DNA of 64,000 bases from Capitulum mitella (taxonomy: Eukaryota; Arthropoda; Thecostraca; Pollicipedomorpha; Pollicipedidae), in the NCBI GenBank assembly GCA_030062745.1, contig CP099854.1:12038153-12102152 (forward strand), written 5' to 3'. Below the pieces are notes generated by a model. That model saw only the letters and a program-made list of their open reading frames with translations. It searched no databases and had not been told where the DNA came from. Of this stretch, positions 25,199 through 37,460 are shown one piece after another (position 1 is the stretch's first letter; each line of letters opens with the position of its first letter). The position numbers were made by a program, and so were the translations under genes.

Positions 25199-26424
25199 TT
25201 TAACCCGCGCACGACCGTCGGTCCGTCCCGAACACCGGCGACTGGGGGGGGGCAGTTGACTGCCCCCCTCTAACTCACGAACGGTTGGTCGCACGATAAA
25301 AATAAGCATACCGTTCGAAAGCCTGTGACGAGAAGAGCTCGAAACTGGTCTCATTTTTAGTTTTAGATAATATGTAAGCCAATTTACGCCCTATATATGT
25401 TTTCTCATAGCCGACTGCATGAGACCGAGAAATGGTCTGAATCTCAAGGGCTGTGACTAATAACGCATAGGTAAAGGCACCAGCGCACAAGTAAATGTCC
25501 GCGGATGCCGATACACGTCTAATTTCCCCAGATTTGTTCAATATATACGCCGAAACGTTGAGTTAAAGACACCGTAATTCTCCCGGTCGGCCGTCAGTGT
25601 GCGCCGCTGCCGTATGCGGTACCAAATTGACGGGAACTAATTTTGGTGTTCCTTTATTTTCGCAAAAAAGGACAATCTATGTCAATTTTATTGATCTTTG
25701 TGGTTCTTGTGATGGTTTCTCATGCTTAAATTTTGGGAAAATTGATTAGTTGCCAATCTACAAAGTTGGCGGAGCTTTATTCGCGAGAGCCTATTTATTT
25801 CCAAAATATGCTACTTTTTGAAACTTTTTGTGGTTCCTGGTATTAATTACGTCTGTGCAAGTTAGTTCTGCCATTTTCTACGCATTCTGAGTAGTTCATC
25901 GTCGATTTTGACGGTGGTACATTTTGGCCCACTACAGTTATTCGTGACCTGACCTCAGGTCAATGGCTGGAGGTCACTGATACTTTGCCCAATGAGGGTA
26001 ACTAGATGTCTGCTTCACTCCACACTAAAAATGTTATGGAATATTCCGTCAATTTCCGAAAAAACGGCGATATGTCTTAAAAATGGGCTTGACCTTAGGT
26101 CAATGACCCGGAAAATTCCGAAAAATCTGAGATAGCAGATTTGTTGCATCTATCACGGTTACTACTCCCTGAAAGTATTATTGAGATATCTTGTTTTGTG
26201 AAAAAGTTAGAGGGCGATAAACTTTTTTGGACTTAGGTCTGTTTGACCTGGTCTAGGTCAGGCACCTGACCTGACCTGAGGTCGAAATTTTGACACGAGA
26301 TGTAAAATTGATGAAGCAAAAGGTACACAAAGTTTGGTGACTCTGTGTTTGTTGGTTCTCTCGCAATCCCAGAAAAACCTCAGGGGGGGCAGTCAACTGC
26401 CCCCCCCAGTCGGGGACGGGTTAA
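25199..26424 (+). mobile_element. TTAA-bounded non-autonomous element, family A copy 1
   Basis: Starts TTAACCCGCGCACGACCG and ends GGGACGGGTTAA, with TTAA on both sides. Just inside each end is a G-run palindrome: GGGGGGCAGTTGACTGCCCC at left, and GGGGGGGCAGTCAACTGCCC at right. The interior is non-coding and rich in AGGTCA/TGACCT. A second, inverted copy lies at 29,919-31,126. The TTAA target and CCC/GGG termini match piggyBac-type elements. No transposase is present, so it would need one in trans. Confidence 0.75.
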
Positions 26425-27604
26425 ACTCAACTCTTACCGACCATCGGTTCTCAACATCAGCGACCCTCTTTGGCTTTCCCCTTTTCCCCTCTTTAAATCC
26501 CGACATCCATGAGCTGGCTTGAAGTAACTTTTCCATTTTGACGGTAATAAACCAACGTAACTCTCCCTCCAGACAATGATCATTTGGTCAGTTTTGTGAA
26601 AAAGTCAGCCGGAGATGACGGCCAACAGAACGATGAGTTATACCAGGTCTGCTGGCAGATGGTAGTTGGTATAGCTGGTAGATGCTAGTTTCGGATCGAG
26701 CTTCACCAGTCGAGAAACGGTTTGGTTCTGTCGCGAGTGAACTCACGAAAGGATTTCTCGGTCTCCAACTCAATCGATACTGAGCACAAAATCTTCCATT
26801 CTCTCACGTTATTTTGCCTTTGTGCATTTCCCACAAGTTAAAATGTCTCGCTGTCACGCGCAACCGTGTTATTGTTTGTTATCGTTACTGAGGAGCTAAA
26901 AAAAACATTTCAAAATGCGCAAAAAATGGCTCTCGATAAAAAGAGTTACTCCGAGCACACTGAATATTAAAAAAAAATCAAAGAATTAGGCTATCTCGTT
27001 GCCCGGTGGATGCGAAGATGCTAATCTTCAGGGAGCGTTATGGCCGTGCCGCTATGTTCTGTTTTTTTCTGCTAGTTGAAATAAGACTCACCTGGGTTAC
27101 GGCCTCGCTCATAATGACTGATGAAAAGGAAACACATGATTTCGAACAGTATTCGTCGGAATAACATGTACGTCGTAGCAGTTGATGCTCACATCACGTA
27201 CAAGTACTGCTCGCTGTCTTCCCGTAGTGTTAGATAGCGTGATTTTCTCTATTCAGACTGCACTATGAAGGAAGTCGTCCGAGCCGGGGTGACGTCACGC
27301 GCTGCCGAAGATTCGGCTATACTTGGCTCCTCCTACGAAAACATTACCATGGGTGGAAAATGCGATGGGGTGGGTGTGGCCTCCGCCACACCAACTTTTA
27401 ACAGTGCCTGTTTCCAAAACTGGGTGTGGCATGGAACCATCCGCACCCCAAACTATGCCTTTTCGCTAAATTATGAAATGCGAAATTAAAAATCAATCGC
27501 GTAGTAAAAGCTTATAGAGCATTGAATAACATTATTATAGAGCACTCCAGCAGAGTGGATGCACACTGTACATACCGTCTGTATCGTTTAGTTCGCTGCA
27601 CTCT
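26425..27604. other. Gene-free stretch
   Basis: No gene recognised. A perfect TGACGTCA is at 27,290-27,297, and a short GGGTGTGGC duplication at about 27,369 and 27,422. Confidence 0.4.
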
Positions 27605-28807
27605 TTAACCCTATTCCCGGAGGGCTAGACGGTATGGTCGATTCCCGGCAGGGGGCGGATTCGGCCCCCACTGAGATCTCGAGAATTACACATCCGATGT
27701 CATTGCAACAAACGGCAATCGATTGGCCGTGACGTAAACTACATTTTTATAAAAAGAAATCGTCAAAATTTTGAAAAGTGTCGATAGAGGGGGGCAACAA
27801 TGTCAAAATGGGGGTACTTTTGGGCTTCTTATAACTCCAGTGTTTATGGACCGGTTTCAATGAAACTGGTACGAATGGAGAGATTATGGATAGGACTTTT
27901 ACCACTGGTACACACATCTGAAATTTTGGAAAAATTCATGGGCGTTCTCAGGGTTTCAAAAATAGGAGGATTAGTTTTTTAACAACTCAATGAACAAAAA
28001 AAGGCAAAAACACTGTTTTTGCTTTTGCTAGTCATGCTATGCTAAAGAAAAACAAATCGCATTACAATGTTTGCATAATTTTAGCATAGGCGGAGCCAGG
28101 GACATGAAAAATGGGGAACTGTCATGGTCACACGTTCTTCAGACCAACTTGTGACCTTTGACCTTAAACGGCCTCCAGTGATCTTGGAGCCACTTGGAAT
28201 GATCTCGTGTGCATTTAATATTATATGCAAACGTTCTCCATCATTTAAATTCATTCTGTTTCAAAAATTCGTTTTATGGCTATTGCGATATACGGTACGC
28301 GCACTGACATTTTAGGTCATAGCTGCGTGACCCAACCCGATATCAGGCTTAAACTTGATACACAAGTCCTTTTTACGTCGTATGGATTCCGGGTTTGGCA
28401 TTTGAAAAACAGAACAAAAATTATTGCAATAAAACCAAATTTTCACTTTTGACCTTGACCTGCCCTTGTAAAGGGACCTCAGGCAAACAAAAGTACATCT
28501 GCACATGGCCCAACTATTTAGCTATTAATCCATATAAAGTTTCAAGTTCTATCTCAAAAACGCTGTTTTTGGCAGTCATTTTCCTTTTCCCCTCAACGTG
28601 GGCAAAATGGCCTGAGGTGCCTCCCAAAAACGTTGCTTGGCTCCGCCCCTGAGCAGAATAGAATTTCGAAATTTTGTCACGGCACGTAGAAAGAATAGCT
28701 AGGAAGCGTCACCAGGTTTCGTGAAGTTGTGTGGAAAAGACTGAAATTGGCAAGCAAAAAACCCGAGGTGGGGGCGAATTCAGCCCCCCTGCCGGGAATA
28801 GGGTTAA
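27605..28807 (+). mobile_element. TTAA-bounded non-autonomous element, family B copy 1
   Basis: Starts TTAACCCTATTCCCGG and ends CCGGGAATAGGGTTAA, so the terminal 16 bp are perfect inverted repeats including TTAA. Subterminal G/C palindromes (GGGGGCGAATTCAGCCCCC at right) mirror those of family A. The interior is about 1.2 kb of non-coding DNA with many TGACCT half-sites. The full-length inverted copy is at 34,383-35,589, and the right part of the element at 17,759-19,201 is the same family. piggyBac-like, non-autonomous. Confidence 0.8.
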
Positions 28808-28989
28808 AACCGGTGCGCACAATGTTAGGGTGTAAACCTTTAATGGGCGGAAAAGAAAAGCCCTTCTTTAAGTCATTCCCATGAAGATCGAAAGTGAAGT
28901 GGATGAAATTCAGTTAGAAAATAGGGAGGGGGGCAAAACTGGGTATATGGGACTGGCCGGATACATTAATTTCGCCACAATTTCCCACC

Positions 28990-29348
28990 CATGAACATCA
29001 CCTGCGGTAACGGCTCTCCGCCCGGTGCACGCAGACGACACGCGACGCCGCCCTGCCGTACAACACGTCCCAGTCGGGCCGCTGGCCGGGGCAGTCTTCG
29101 GCACCTTCGGCAGCCTTGGCCGGCCCCGATAAACGCTTCCGTCGAGGCGACGGCGGCGGCCGTCGGCTCCCACGGCGTGCGGGATTTTCCCACGCGTCTT
29201 CCGCGCCGACGTGCGGCCGACGCGACGCCAACGAGCTCCGGAAGAGGCCGCCGGAAGTAGTGGAACATCCGAGGAAGCCCGCCTGTTTTGCGACCTGTTG
29301 GCCTGACGACGCGGGGAAGGGGCGGGGGTCGTTCGAGTCAAGCGGCTG
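28990..29348. promoter_or_regulatory. GC-rich island
   Basis: A CpG-dense block with long frames on both strands and no recognised protein. A 39-bp tandem array follows at its right edge. Confidence 0.3.
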
Positions 29349-29498
29349 CGCAGCAGGTGCAGCACTGTCCGTGACATGAACACAGAGGCTGCAGTATGTG
29401 TTATAATGTCCCCGGTATCGACAGAGCCTGCAGCAGGTGCTATACTGTACGCAGTACTGACAGAGGTTTTAGTAGGTGCCATGCTGTCCGCGACATGG
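29349..29498 (+). repeat. 39-41-bp tandem repeat, about four units
   Basis: Units start GCAGCAGGTGC (or GCAGTATGTG, TTAGTAGGTG), continue with CTGTCCG-CGACATG-like sequence and end GACAGAGG-T. Starts are near 29,349, 29,390, 29,429 and 29,468. The period is near a multiple of three, so a 13-residue repeat appears in translation, but the frame is interrupted. Confidence 0.75.
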
Positions 29499-29918
29499 AC
29501 TGATACACAGAACTCGTTGCATACCAGCAGAAGCGTTGGAACCGGGGTGGGGGGGGGGAGAGGGCCAGTTCCTTCCCCAACGTTGGGCCACATGTAACAT
29601 TAACCCTATGTTGGGGCATGAACAGGAACGAGGTAAGAATCACGTAACCCTCCCCCCCCCGAACTCCACGGAGTTTCTGCCGCTACTGCAAACCGGCATT
29701 ATATTCACCGACGACTAAACAATGTCTTGTACACATTCGTTTGGTCAGCACGGCTCCATGCTACGAGTGCATTGAACAGAAGACCTTCAACGGACGTCCT
29801 GGGCTCAACGCGAGCCCAAAACACCGCAGAATGAGAGCCATATTGACTTCGGCTTACACTGATCATTTGCTGCATTTCTGTAAATTATCAGACGATAATT
29901 ATCAGGTTATTAGGAAGG

Positions 29919-31126
29919 TTATTCGCCCTCCCCTGACTGCGAGGGGCAGTTGACCTCCCCCTGAGGTTGTTCTAGCATTGAAGAGAACGAACAAACACAG
30001 AGCCACGAAACTTTGTGTATCTTTTGCTTAGTCATTTCTACACTTTGTGTCAAAGCTTTGGCCTCAGGTCAGGTTGGGTGCCTGACCGAGGTCAGGTGAA
30101 ACGGATCTATTTCCAACAACGTTTAGCGCCCTGTAACTTTTTCTTAAGACAAGATATCACAATAATACTTTCAGTGACTACTTAACTTGATAGGTGCAAC
30201 AAATATGATATCTCAGATTTTTCGGGATTTTCTGGGTCATTGACGTAAGGTCAAGCCCATTTTTAACACATGCCGTCGTTTTTTGTCGGAAATTGACAGA
30301 ACTTTTCATAACATTTTTAGTGTGGAAGTTAAGCAGACATCTAGTTCCCGTCATTGGGCAAAGTATCAACGACTTCCAGCCATTGACCAGAGGTCAAGTC
30401 ACGAATTATTGTTGTGAGCCAAAATGTAACATCGTCAAAATTAGCGATGAATTACTTAGAATTAGTAAAAAATGGCAGATCGCTCTTGCACAGACGTAAA
30501 TAATACCAAGAGCCTCAAAAAGTTTGAAAAAATTGCATATTTTGGAAATAAACAGGTTTTTGCGAATAAAGCTCCGACAATTTTGTAGATTGGTAACTAA
30601 TGAGTTTTTCCAAAATCTAAGCATGAAAAGCCATGACAAGAATCACTAAGATCAGTAGAATTTACATGGATATGCTTGTGTCGCGAAAACAGAGCAACAC
30701 GAAAACTAGTTCACGTTCATTTCTTACTACGTCCGCCAACAGCCGGCGCGAAAATTGCCGTGCATTTCACTCAACGTTTCGGCGTATGTATTGAACAAAT
30801 CTGAGAAATTAGACGTGTATCGGCATCTTTGGACCTTTACTTGTTCGCTGGTGCCTTTACTTATGCGTTATTAGTCACAGCCCTTGAGGTTCAGGCCGTT
30901 TCTCGGTTTTATGCAGTCAGCTATGAGAAAACGTATATGGGACGTAAATTGCTTGCATATTACCTAAACTAAAAATGAGACCAATTTCGAGCTCTACTCG
31001 TCACAAGCTTTCCAACGGTGTGCTTATTTTATCGTGCAGCCAACCGTTCTTGAGTTAGAGGGGGTCGGCCACACACACCCCCAGTCAGGTGTGATTGTCG
31101 CCGACCGACGGTCGTACGCGGGTTAA
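29919..31126 (-). mobile_element. TTAA-type non-autonomous element, family A copy 2 (inverted)
   Basis: Reverse-oriented copy of the element at 25,199-26,424. Its family-A left end (CGTACGCGGGTTAA) is at 31,126. The other end at 29,919 shows a decayed TTAT followed by CCCTCCCCTGACTGCGAGGG, corresponding to the right terminus of copy 1. The internal CATTTTTAGTGTGGAAGT-type sequence is shared along the length. It is non-coding and diverged by point changes and small gaps. Confidence 0.7.
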
Positions 31127-33366
31127 ATGAATGTCTGCCGAAACATACAAGGTAACCAAAAATCTAAAAGATACGATAAGCACGTGGCATGCAAATTATG
31201 ATTTGGTTTGATTTCTGCTAACTGAAGTGAGACTCGCTCGACCTATGGTCCCACAGGTAATCACGACTCAATTACGACTCAGGTGAATGGGAAACGTGAG
31301 GAGGCCTGACTCAGACCAAACAGGCCATTTGAAGCTCAGATGACTCAGGTGGCCGACCTGACCTGACCTGGCCCGACCTGACGGGCGGTCAGCCGGGCGG
31401 TCGGATTCACTGCATTCTGATCCTGATTCTCCAGATGGCCACAGGTTTCTGAGTGAGTAAAGTAACAGTCGGTGTGTGTTTTGGCTAACGTTTCTTCACT
31501 TCAACGCCTCCGATTCAAGAGGTACGTGGGACAGAAATAGTATTCCAGTGTACGGAATAGAGCAGAGTATTCGAATTCGAATGATTCCAATATTCGGCCG
31601 AACCTTCGGATCTGATAAATGCTCGAATCTTGATTTCATGTTTCAAATATTCAGCAAACATTTGGTGCGTCGTTTTTTCATCTAAATATTCGCTGAATCT
31701 CAATCGGGCATTCAAGCATTCCTCTGCATTTTGCTGCAAAACTTAGGGATTTGCGGGAGCCAAATGATACGAAACCATGCAGAACGTTACATGGGACATT
31801 GCCTATTGTTTCTGTGTCTTCGTACATCTGTGTGAGTAAAAATATTGCGCAACAATTGCAGTGAGACACACTCTTCATCATCCGCGTTTTGCCACTGATC
31901 TGCTCCTGGAATTTGGTGAAACCATGCCCTCCCCCTGCGTAGTCTGGTCTTTATTTCGTGTCTGGCCATGACTGGCAGAAACGCCAGGTAGGGATCAGTG
32001 CGTGAGTGCAGGTAGACGCCACCGGAAGGAAAATGCCAGACTTTTTACCTCGTGTCTTTTACTGCTGTCTTTCTAAACGAATAAAGGGAAATGGGCGATT
32101 TCGCCTTGTGCGGTTAATGAGCTTTTTAACCCATAATGGAGTCCCGTGCTACGAATGCCTCGCACTATTAAGTGTATAATGGAAATGCACAGGTCCGAAA
32201 TCGAGGCTGAAGAATGTGGCACCGCGTACTGGCGCATTCGCAGTACCACTGTTGGCCCTTGAAAATTCCTCTGCAAAGATGTGGGCGTTTTTGATCCTTT
32301 TACATTTAGTGCGACCCTGTTTACTTGCTCTCTCCGAACAGAACCACTAAATTTTGTCGGTAGACGGGTCACAGAAATGGCATCTTGCTGCCGATATTGC
32401 AAAGAACTTGCTGCACTGGCTACGAGCTACACTGTAAGCCCAGTGCAATCTAATCCTCGTCTTCTGCCTATGAACACGGTCGTGGCCAGCAAGATAGGAA
32501 AATCGCACCAATTTCAAGGTGAGGATGGACGGTCATCCAGCGCCCCCTGCCGCTGACGTCATGTCCCACTCCGTGCTCGGCGGCGCCCGACCACACGACT
32601 CGTATCGTTTACGTTTTCATAAATTACATGTGTTCTACAATCTGAGTGAATGAATTTGATACTAAATACACCTTTCAGCAGTCAGTGCCACGTTTCCCAT
32701 CCAAGTCACCATTTGGCAAGTGCTGCACAAAATCAGCGGTTGTTATAGCACCAAGTTATTCTAACGTAAAGTTGGGAATGTCACACTTGTCCGCAAATCA
32801 ATGCAGTTGTTTCACAGAGAATTATGCATTTTTCGGTTTCCTGTAAAGGTGTTTTAAAAGCGAGGGCTTTTCTAACGTTATTTGCAGTTACGTCTTTTGA
32901 GATGATTAGAGGACCTATATAATCGTGTTATTTATATCCTTTAAACGATGTTTCATATTTAAACTGGACAAAATAAGACGCTTCTGTTGACATGAGAATC
33001 GTTAACCAAGGAAACTTAAGTCAAGAGATATCTGGAATTCGCATTCATGTAGGCAAACAGAACTCTGGTTTCCATCCATTTGATGATTGTTTTTTATTGG
33101 CGTTCGCTCGCTCTGCGCGCTCACACCACCTGGATAAACAGAAAACCGCGACGTCAGCCGTGCCAGGAGAGGCGGACTGATGGGGCGGTTGCGGACATCA
33201 GGACATCTCACGTCTTATGATGCCCTCTCACGCCATATTGTGTCTAAATACAAGATTCCTGTAGGGCTGATAGTCGAGGTGCTCCATTTCCAGGAGACGC
33301 ACAACAGCTTAGAATGAGAAACCAGAATCGGACATTTTATGGAATGATAAGACAGTTTTCATGGCT
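31127..33366. other. Gene-free stretch
   Basis: No recognised gene. About 31,250-31,400 is rich in TGACCTGACCTGACC and GACTCA motifs. A perfect TGACGTCA lies at 32,554-32,561. A 74-codon minus-strand frame at 31,515-31,739 is unrecognised and short. Confidence 0.4.
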
Positions 33367-33367
33367 A

Positions 33368-33720
33368 CCGAACAAACGTACGTAGAGTAGATGAACGTGT
33401 GGGAAACGTACGTAAGCAAATGCACGCAGGTAAGTGTGCGTAAGCGCAAATGTACATGAGCGTAAATGTACGTAAGCGCAAAGTGCGTGCCGTAGATGTA
33501 CGCATGGCATATGTAGGGGTCCGCAGGTGCACGTAAGCGCAAATGTACAAAGCTGGAAATGTACGCATGAAAAATGTTAGTATGCGCCAATATTTCTATG
33601 AGACATGATATATGGCTTATGTACGTATGTGCAAATGTACGCCAACGCAAACGTACGTATCGAAAAGTACGCATGCGCAAAGGTACGTATGGCTAAGCAC
33701 GTACACGCAAAATATGCACA
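33368..33720 (-). repeat. ~16-bp minisatellite of GCGCAAATGTACGTAA type
   Basis: About twenty degenerate units of AAATGTACGTAAGCGC and relatives (GCGTAAATGTACGTAA, GCGCAAATGTACATGA). Its reverse complement forms a second array at 36,637-36,930, so the two could pair as a large inverted repeat. Tyr/His-rich frames through it are artefacts. Confidence 0.85.
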
Positions 33721-33989
33721 CGCAAGTATGCACACGCATGCATTCATAAACCTAAATTCCGATCTACACCGAAATTGGCACGTATAAGACTAACTGGGCT
33801 CTTTTTCATCTTTTTTTTAAACGAGGTAAGACACCTTTCCTGTTTCTTCTTTTCCAGAAAGATGCGGTTTTGCATGTTGCGTGGTTATGAGGAAAAACTT
33901 TCAGATTTTTTTCAAAAAGCAAAGAAATCAATCGTTAATTTATCTAGTTTTGGATAAACCTGTGGGAACCGCATATAAATAGCAACTTC

Positions 33990-34210
33990 GGTGGTACGGT
34001 GGTAGTGTAATGATTTCGTCTGTCACATTATCTCGGCACCGCCTGGGGTCTTCCCACCCCACGACTGTCTTGGGTTTAAATCGACTCCCTCATATCTCGA
34101 AAAACGAGGGTCTGATCTAAATGTTTCGAACGCAGTCGATAGGGCGCACCTTTTCGTCTCAAGATGAGAAAGTTGACCTCTTGCGTTCAACTGTGACGTC
34201 AAAGGTGACG
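33990..34210 (+). mobile_element. Probable tRNA-derived SINE fragment
   Basis: GGTACGGTGGTAGTGTAATG resembles a tRNA A box region, and GGGTTTAAATCGACTCC about 60 bp further resembles a B box (GGTTCRANNCC). A hairpin CCTCATATCTCGAAAAACGAGG-like segment follows. The A-B distance is longer than in a tRNA gene, so a functional tRNA is unlikely. A perfect TGACGTCA occurs at 34,194-34,201. Confidence 0.4.
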
Positions 34211-34382
34211 AAAATGTCAGAATTTATGTCCGAAAATTCGCGATATTTTTAACCAGATGCTACAAGTGCATCAGCTGAGCAAGGACCTTGAAACTGTTAT
34301 CAAACAAGAGATAAAATCCTGGCATCTCTGGTGTGATGCCACAAGTGCGGCAAACGTTATCCTGGTGCGGCATGGAAGAGCT

Positions 34383-35589
34383 TTAACCCTATTCCCGGCA
34401 GGGGCGATAAATTCTGCCCCGTCGGGTTTTTTGCTCGCAATTCCAGGGTTTTTGACGCAGCTCCATCAATCTTGGTGACTTCTCCTAGTTATTATTTCGA
34501 CGTACTGTGACAAAATTTCGGAATTCCATTTTGCTCAGGGGCGAAACTAGGCAACGTTTTTGGGAGGCACCTCAGGACATTTTTGGTCCTGTTTAGGGTA
34601 AAAGGAAAATGACTGCCAAAAATAGTGTTTTTAAGATAGAACTTAAAACTTTAGATGGATGTATAGGAAAATAGTTAGGTAATGTGCAAATACAATTTTG
34701 TTCATCTGAGGTAACTTTACAAGGTCAGGTCAAGGTCAAAATTTAAAATTTGTTTTTACAGTAACTATTTCGGCACTATGTTTCGAATGTCAAACCCGGA
34801 ATATATATGACAGGTGCCCTCTACTCGTGTATCACGTTTCGGTTTCATATCAGGTTGGGTCACGGAACTATGACCTAAAATGTCAGTGCGCGTACCTTAT
34901 ATCACTATAGCCGTACAATGGAATTCCTGAAATAGAGTGAATTTAAATGGTTAAAAACGTTTACAGATAACATTGAAATGCACACGACGTCATTTCAAGT
35001 GATTCCAAGGTCGCTGAAGGTCATTTAAGGCCAAAGGTCACAAGCTGATCTGAAGAGCATGTGACCATGACATTTCCCCCTTTTTCACGTCCCTGGCGCC
35101 GCCTGTGCTAACGTTATGCCAGCATTGTAATATGATTTGTACTCCTTTAACATAACATGATTAGCAGAAGCCAAAAAAGCACCTTTACCTTTTTTGTTCA
35201 TTGAGTTGTTGAAAAACTAATCCTCCCATTTTCGAAAATCTATAAACGCCATGACTTTCTTAAAATTTCAGATGTTTGTGCCGATGGTAAAAGTTCCATC
35301 CATAGTCTGTCGACTCATGGCAATCTCATCGAAATCGGTCGATAAACAACGGAGTTATGAGAAGTCCAAAAGTACCCCTCATTTTGATCTTCTTGCCCCC
35401 TGTATCCACCCCTTTCAGAAATTTTGAAAAGTTTTTTTTATCAAACATAGTTTACGTCATGGCAAATCGATTGCCATTTGTTGCAATGAAATCGGATGTC
35501 TAGTTTTCGAGATCTTAGGGGGGGCCGAGTCCGCCCTCCCCCCTGCCGGGAATCGACCATACCGTCTAGCCCTCCGGGAATAGGGTTAA
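34383..35589 (-). mobile_element. TTAA-bounded non-autonomous element, family B copy 2 (inverted)
   Basis: Edges are TTAACCCTATTCCCGGCAGG at left and CTCCGGGAATAGGGTTAA at right, with TTAA intact on both sides. It is a full-length, reversed relative of 27,605-28,807. The internal CTAGACGGTATGGTCGATTC block of copy 1 appears here as its complement at about 35,553-35,572. Non-coding. Confidence 0.8.
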
Positions 35590-36636
35590 GCTTCCGATTG
35601 ACAGGCTATGCCCGAACTGTGTGGCGGTGATTGCCAGACGCTGACATTGCCAGACTCCTGGCCATTCTCTCTCACTCAGATCTGGATCTCTCTCTCTCCC
35701 ATTGTGCTGTTTCAGTTGACGGCAACGTGCACATCGCGCAACACGATGCTGACGTCTCGCATTGCGAATAGTTTGGCGAAAAGCAGCGGCGCCCGGCGGC
35801 AGCCGACCCGGCCGAAGACGCCCGGCGGGTCGGTCCGTCTAACGTATATCGCGTCACGGACAAGACGGTTTTTGTCGGATTGGTATGGTTTTGGCACCTT
35901 TAGATGCAGAATTTAGCCATAATGTTGTGGTGGGAAACCAGTCGCCATCTATGATTCCAATGGATCTCAGTTGTGAGACACCTTTCAAAATTCGTGTCGT
36001 ATTTAGGCCGTTAACTTGCATTGTATTACTAAATCCGGCCGTAAAGATTATAAAGTACTTTCATCATTCGATTGCCTGCTCAGTTCATTATCAGAGAATG
36101 CGCATTTCTTATTTTTCTCATGGCCACATTACCGAATAAAAACCCACCGCGCTCCGGCCAACGTGCACGGACAAAAATCGCCGGACTTCCTGGCACTGTT
36201 TTGCTTTTAATGTTGGCAAAATTCAACGTATAAGAATACTTTTACCTCATGATGTGTCAATTTCATCAACCGACAGGTGCCTCTTACAAATTACTGAACT
36301 CGCTAGTATCTCACAAACAAATTATCAAAGCGTATTGAAACTTTCAATACCTCTCGTTGCATCAGTTACCCTGATGCTGATGACAAGTGGAAAAGCAAGT
36401 CATTCAGGTCACGTCCAAAGGCATCATAAAGATGACCGTGTTCTTCGATCCGACGTTCACTTTTACTTCGCCGATTTATTGCCAGTGCTCTCATGCTGCA
36501 CGGTAAGTGTGGCTTGCACTACATATCTGCATGGCCTGACGGCTGAATATGGAACACCACTGACTCCATGGGGTTGGGAAAGGGGCTTAACACCGTCTCC
36601 TCGTCAGGACGGTACCTTTGCGCATTCGTGTTTTAG
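35590..36636. other. Gene-free stretch
   Basis: No recognised gene. A moderately GC-rich patch at about 35,780-35,850 has no splice-flanked exon that I can defend. Confidence 0.4.
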
Positions 36637-36930
36637 GTGCGTACGTTAACGCAAAATACTCGTGTTTTTGGGGGTACGCATGCGTACATTCGCGCATACG
36701 TACAGGGAGCATACGTACATTTGCCGCACGAACATCTGTGCTCACGTACATTTGCGCTTACGTACATTTGCCACACGTACTTTCGCGCTTACTTACATTT
36801 GGGCTTAAGTACATTTGCGATTACGTACATTTTCCATACGTACATTGCCGCTTCCGTACATCTGCGCACGCTCATTTGCGTTATTTACATTATCTTTACA
36901 TACGTTTTTTATATCTACGTACATTTGTCA
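36637..36930 (+). repeat. ~16-bp minisatellite, inverted partner of the 33.4-kb array
   Basis: Units such as ACGTACATTTGCGCTT repeat with substitutions. They are the reverse complement of the units at 33,368-33,720. The two arrays flank the family B element at 34,383-35,589 and the SINE-like fragment. Confidence 0.85.
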
Positions 36931-37199
36931 CGGAATCATTTGGTGTACCACATACCACTAGCAAACTGCTGCCGCGATGGGCGTACCACTAAAGATTTTA
37001 CAGTAAATTAGCTGAAGAAAGGCGGGGGTATAACTGACTAATGTGGTGTGATTGGAAAATATCATACCAGTCGCGTATTTTCAAATGGCACTTAGGCCCA
37101 CGCGCAAGAGAGCACAAGAAATTCGCCTGAAGTTTACGAGAGCGACGGTGCTTTTGATACCTTAACGGATGTCACCCCATGTTGTTCTTGACTCGTAAA

Positions 37200-37460
37200 A
37201 TCGTAACGCCATTAGACGCCGGCCAGATTCAGAATGAAGGAGTGCCGCAGGGGACGGTGCTCGGGTCGCGCAGCAGCGCCGCTGCGGGCCGCGGAGACTG
37301 ACCTCTGACGTCATGGCGCCGTCACGGCGGACCGTGCGGTGCGCCGACTGTGACGGTCCGGTCCGCCAGTCCGTTACCGGGCAGGGGACGGGCCACTGGC
37401 CCCTGACCCCGCAGCCAGCCGAAACCGCCACCCCCGCCACCCGCGAGACGCGACCGAGCC
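37200..37460. promoter_or_regulatory. GC-rich island with TGACGTCA
   Basis: CpG-dense sequence with a perfect CRE-type palindrome TGACGTCA at 37,306-37,313 and the repeated word GACGGTCCG / GACGGCGG. No recognised coding content. Confidence 0.35.

Noticed and set aside
33368-36930. CRISPR-like arrays suggested by regular short repeats
   Set aside because: The units are contiguous degenerate minisatellites without unique spacers, in an animal genome.
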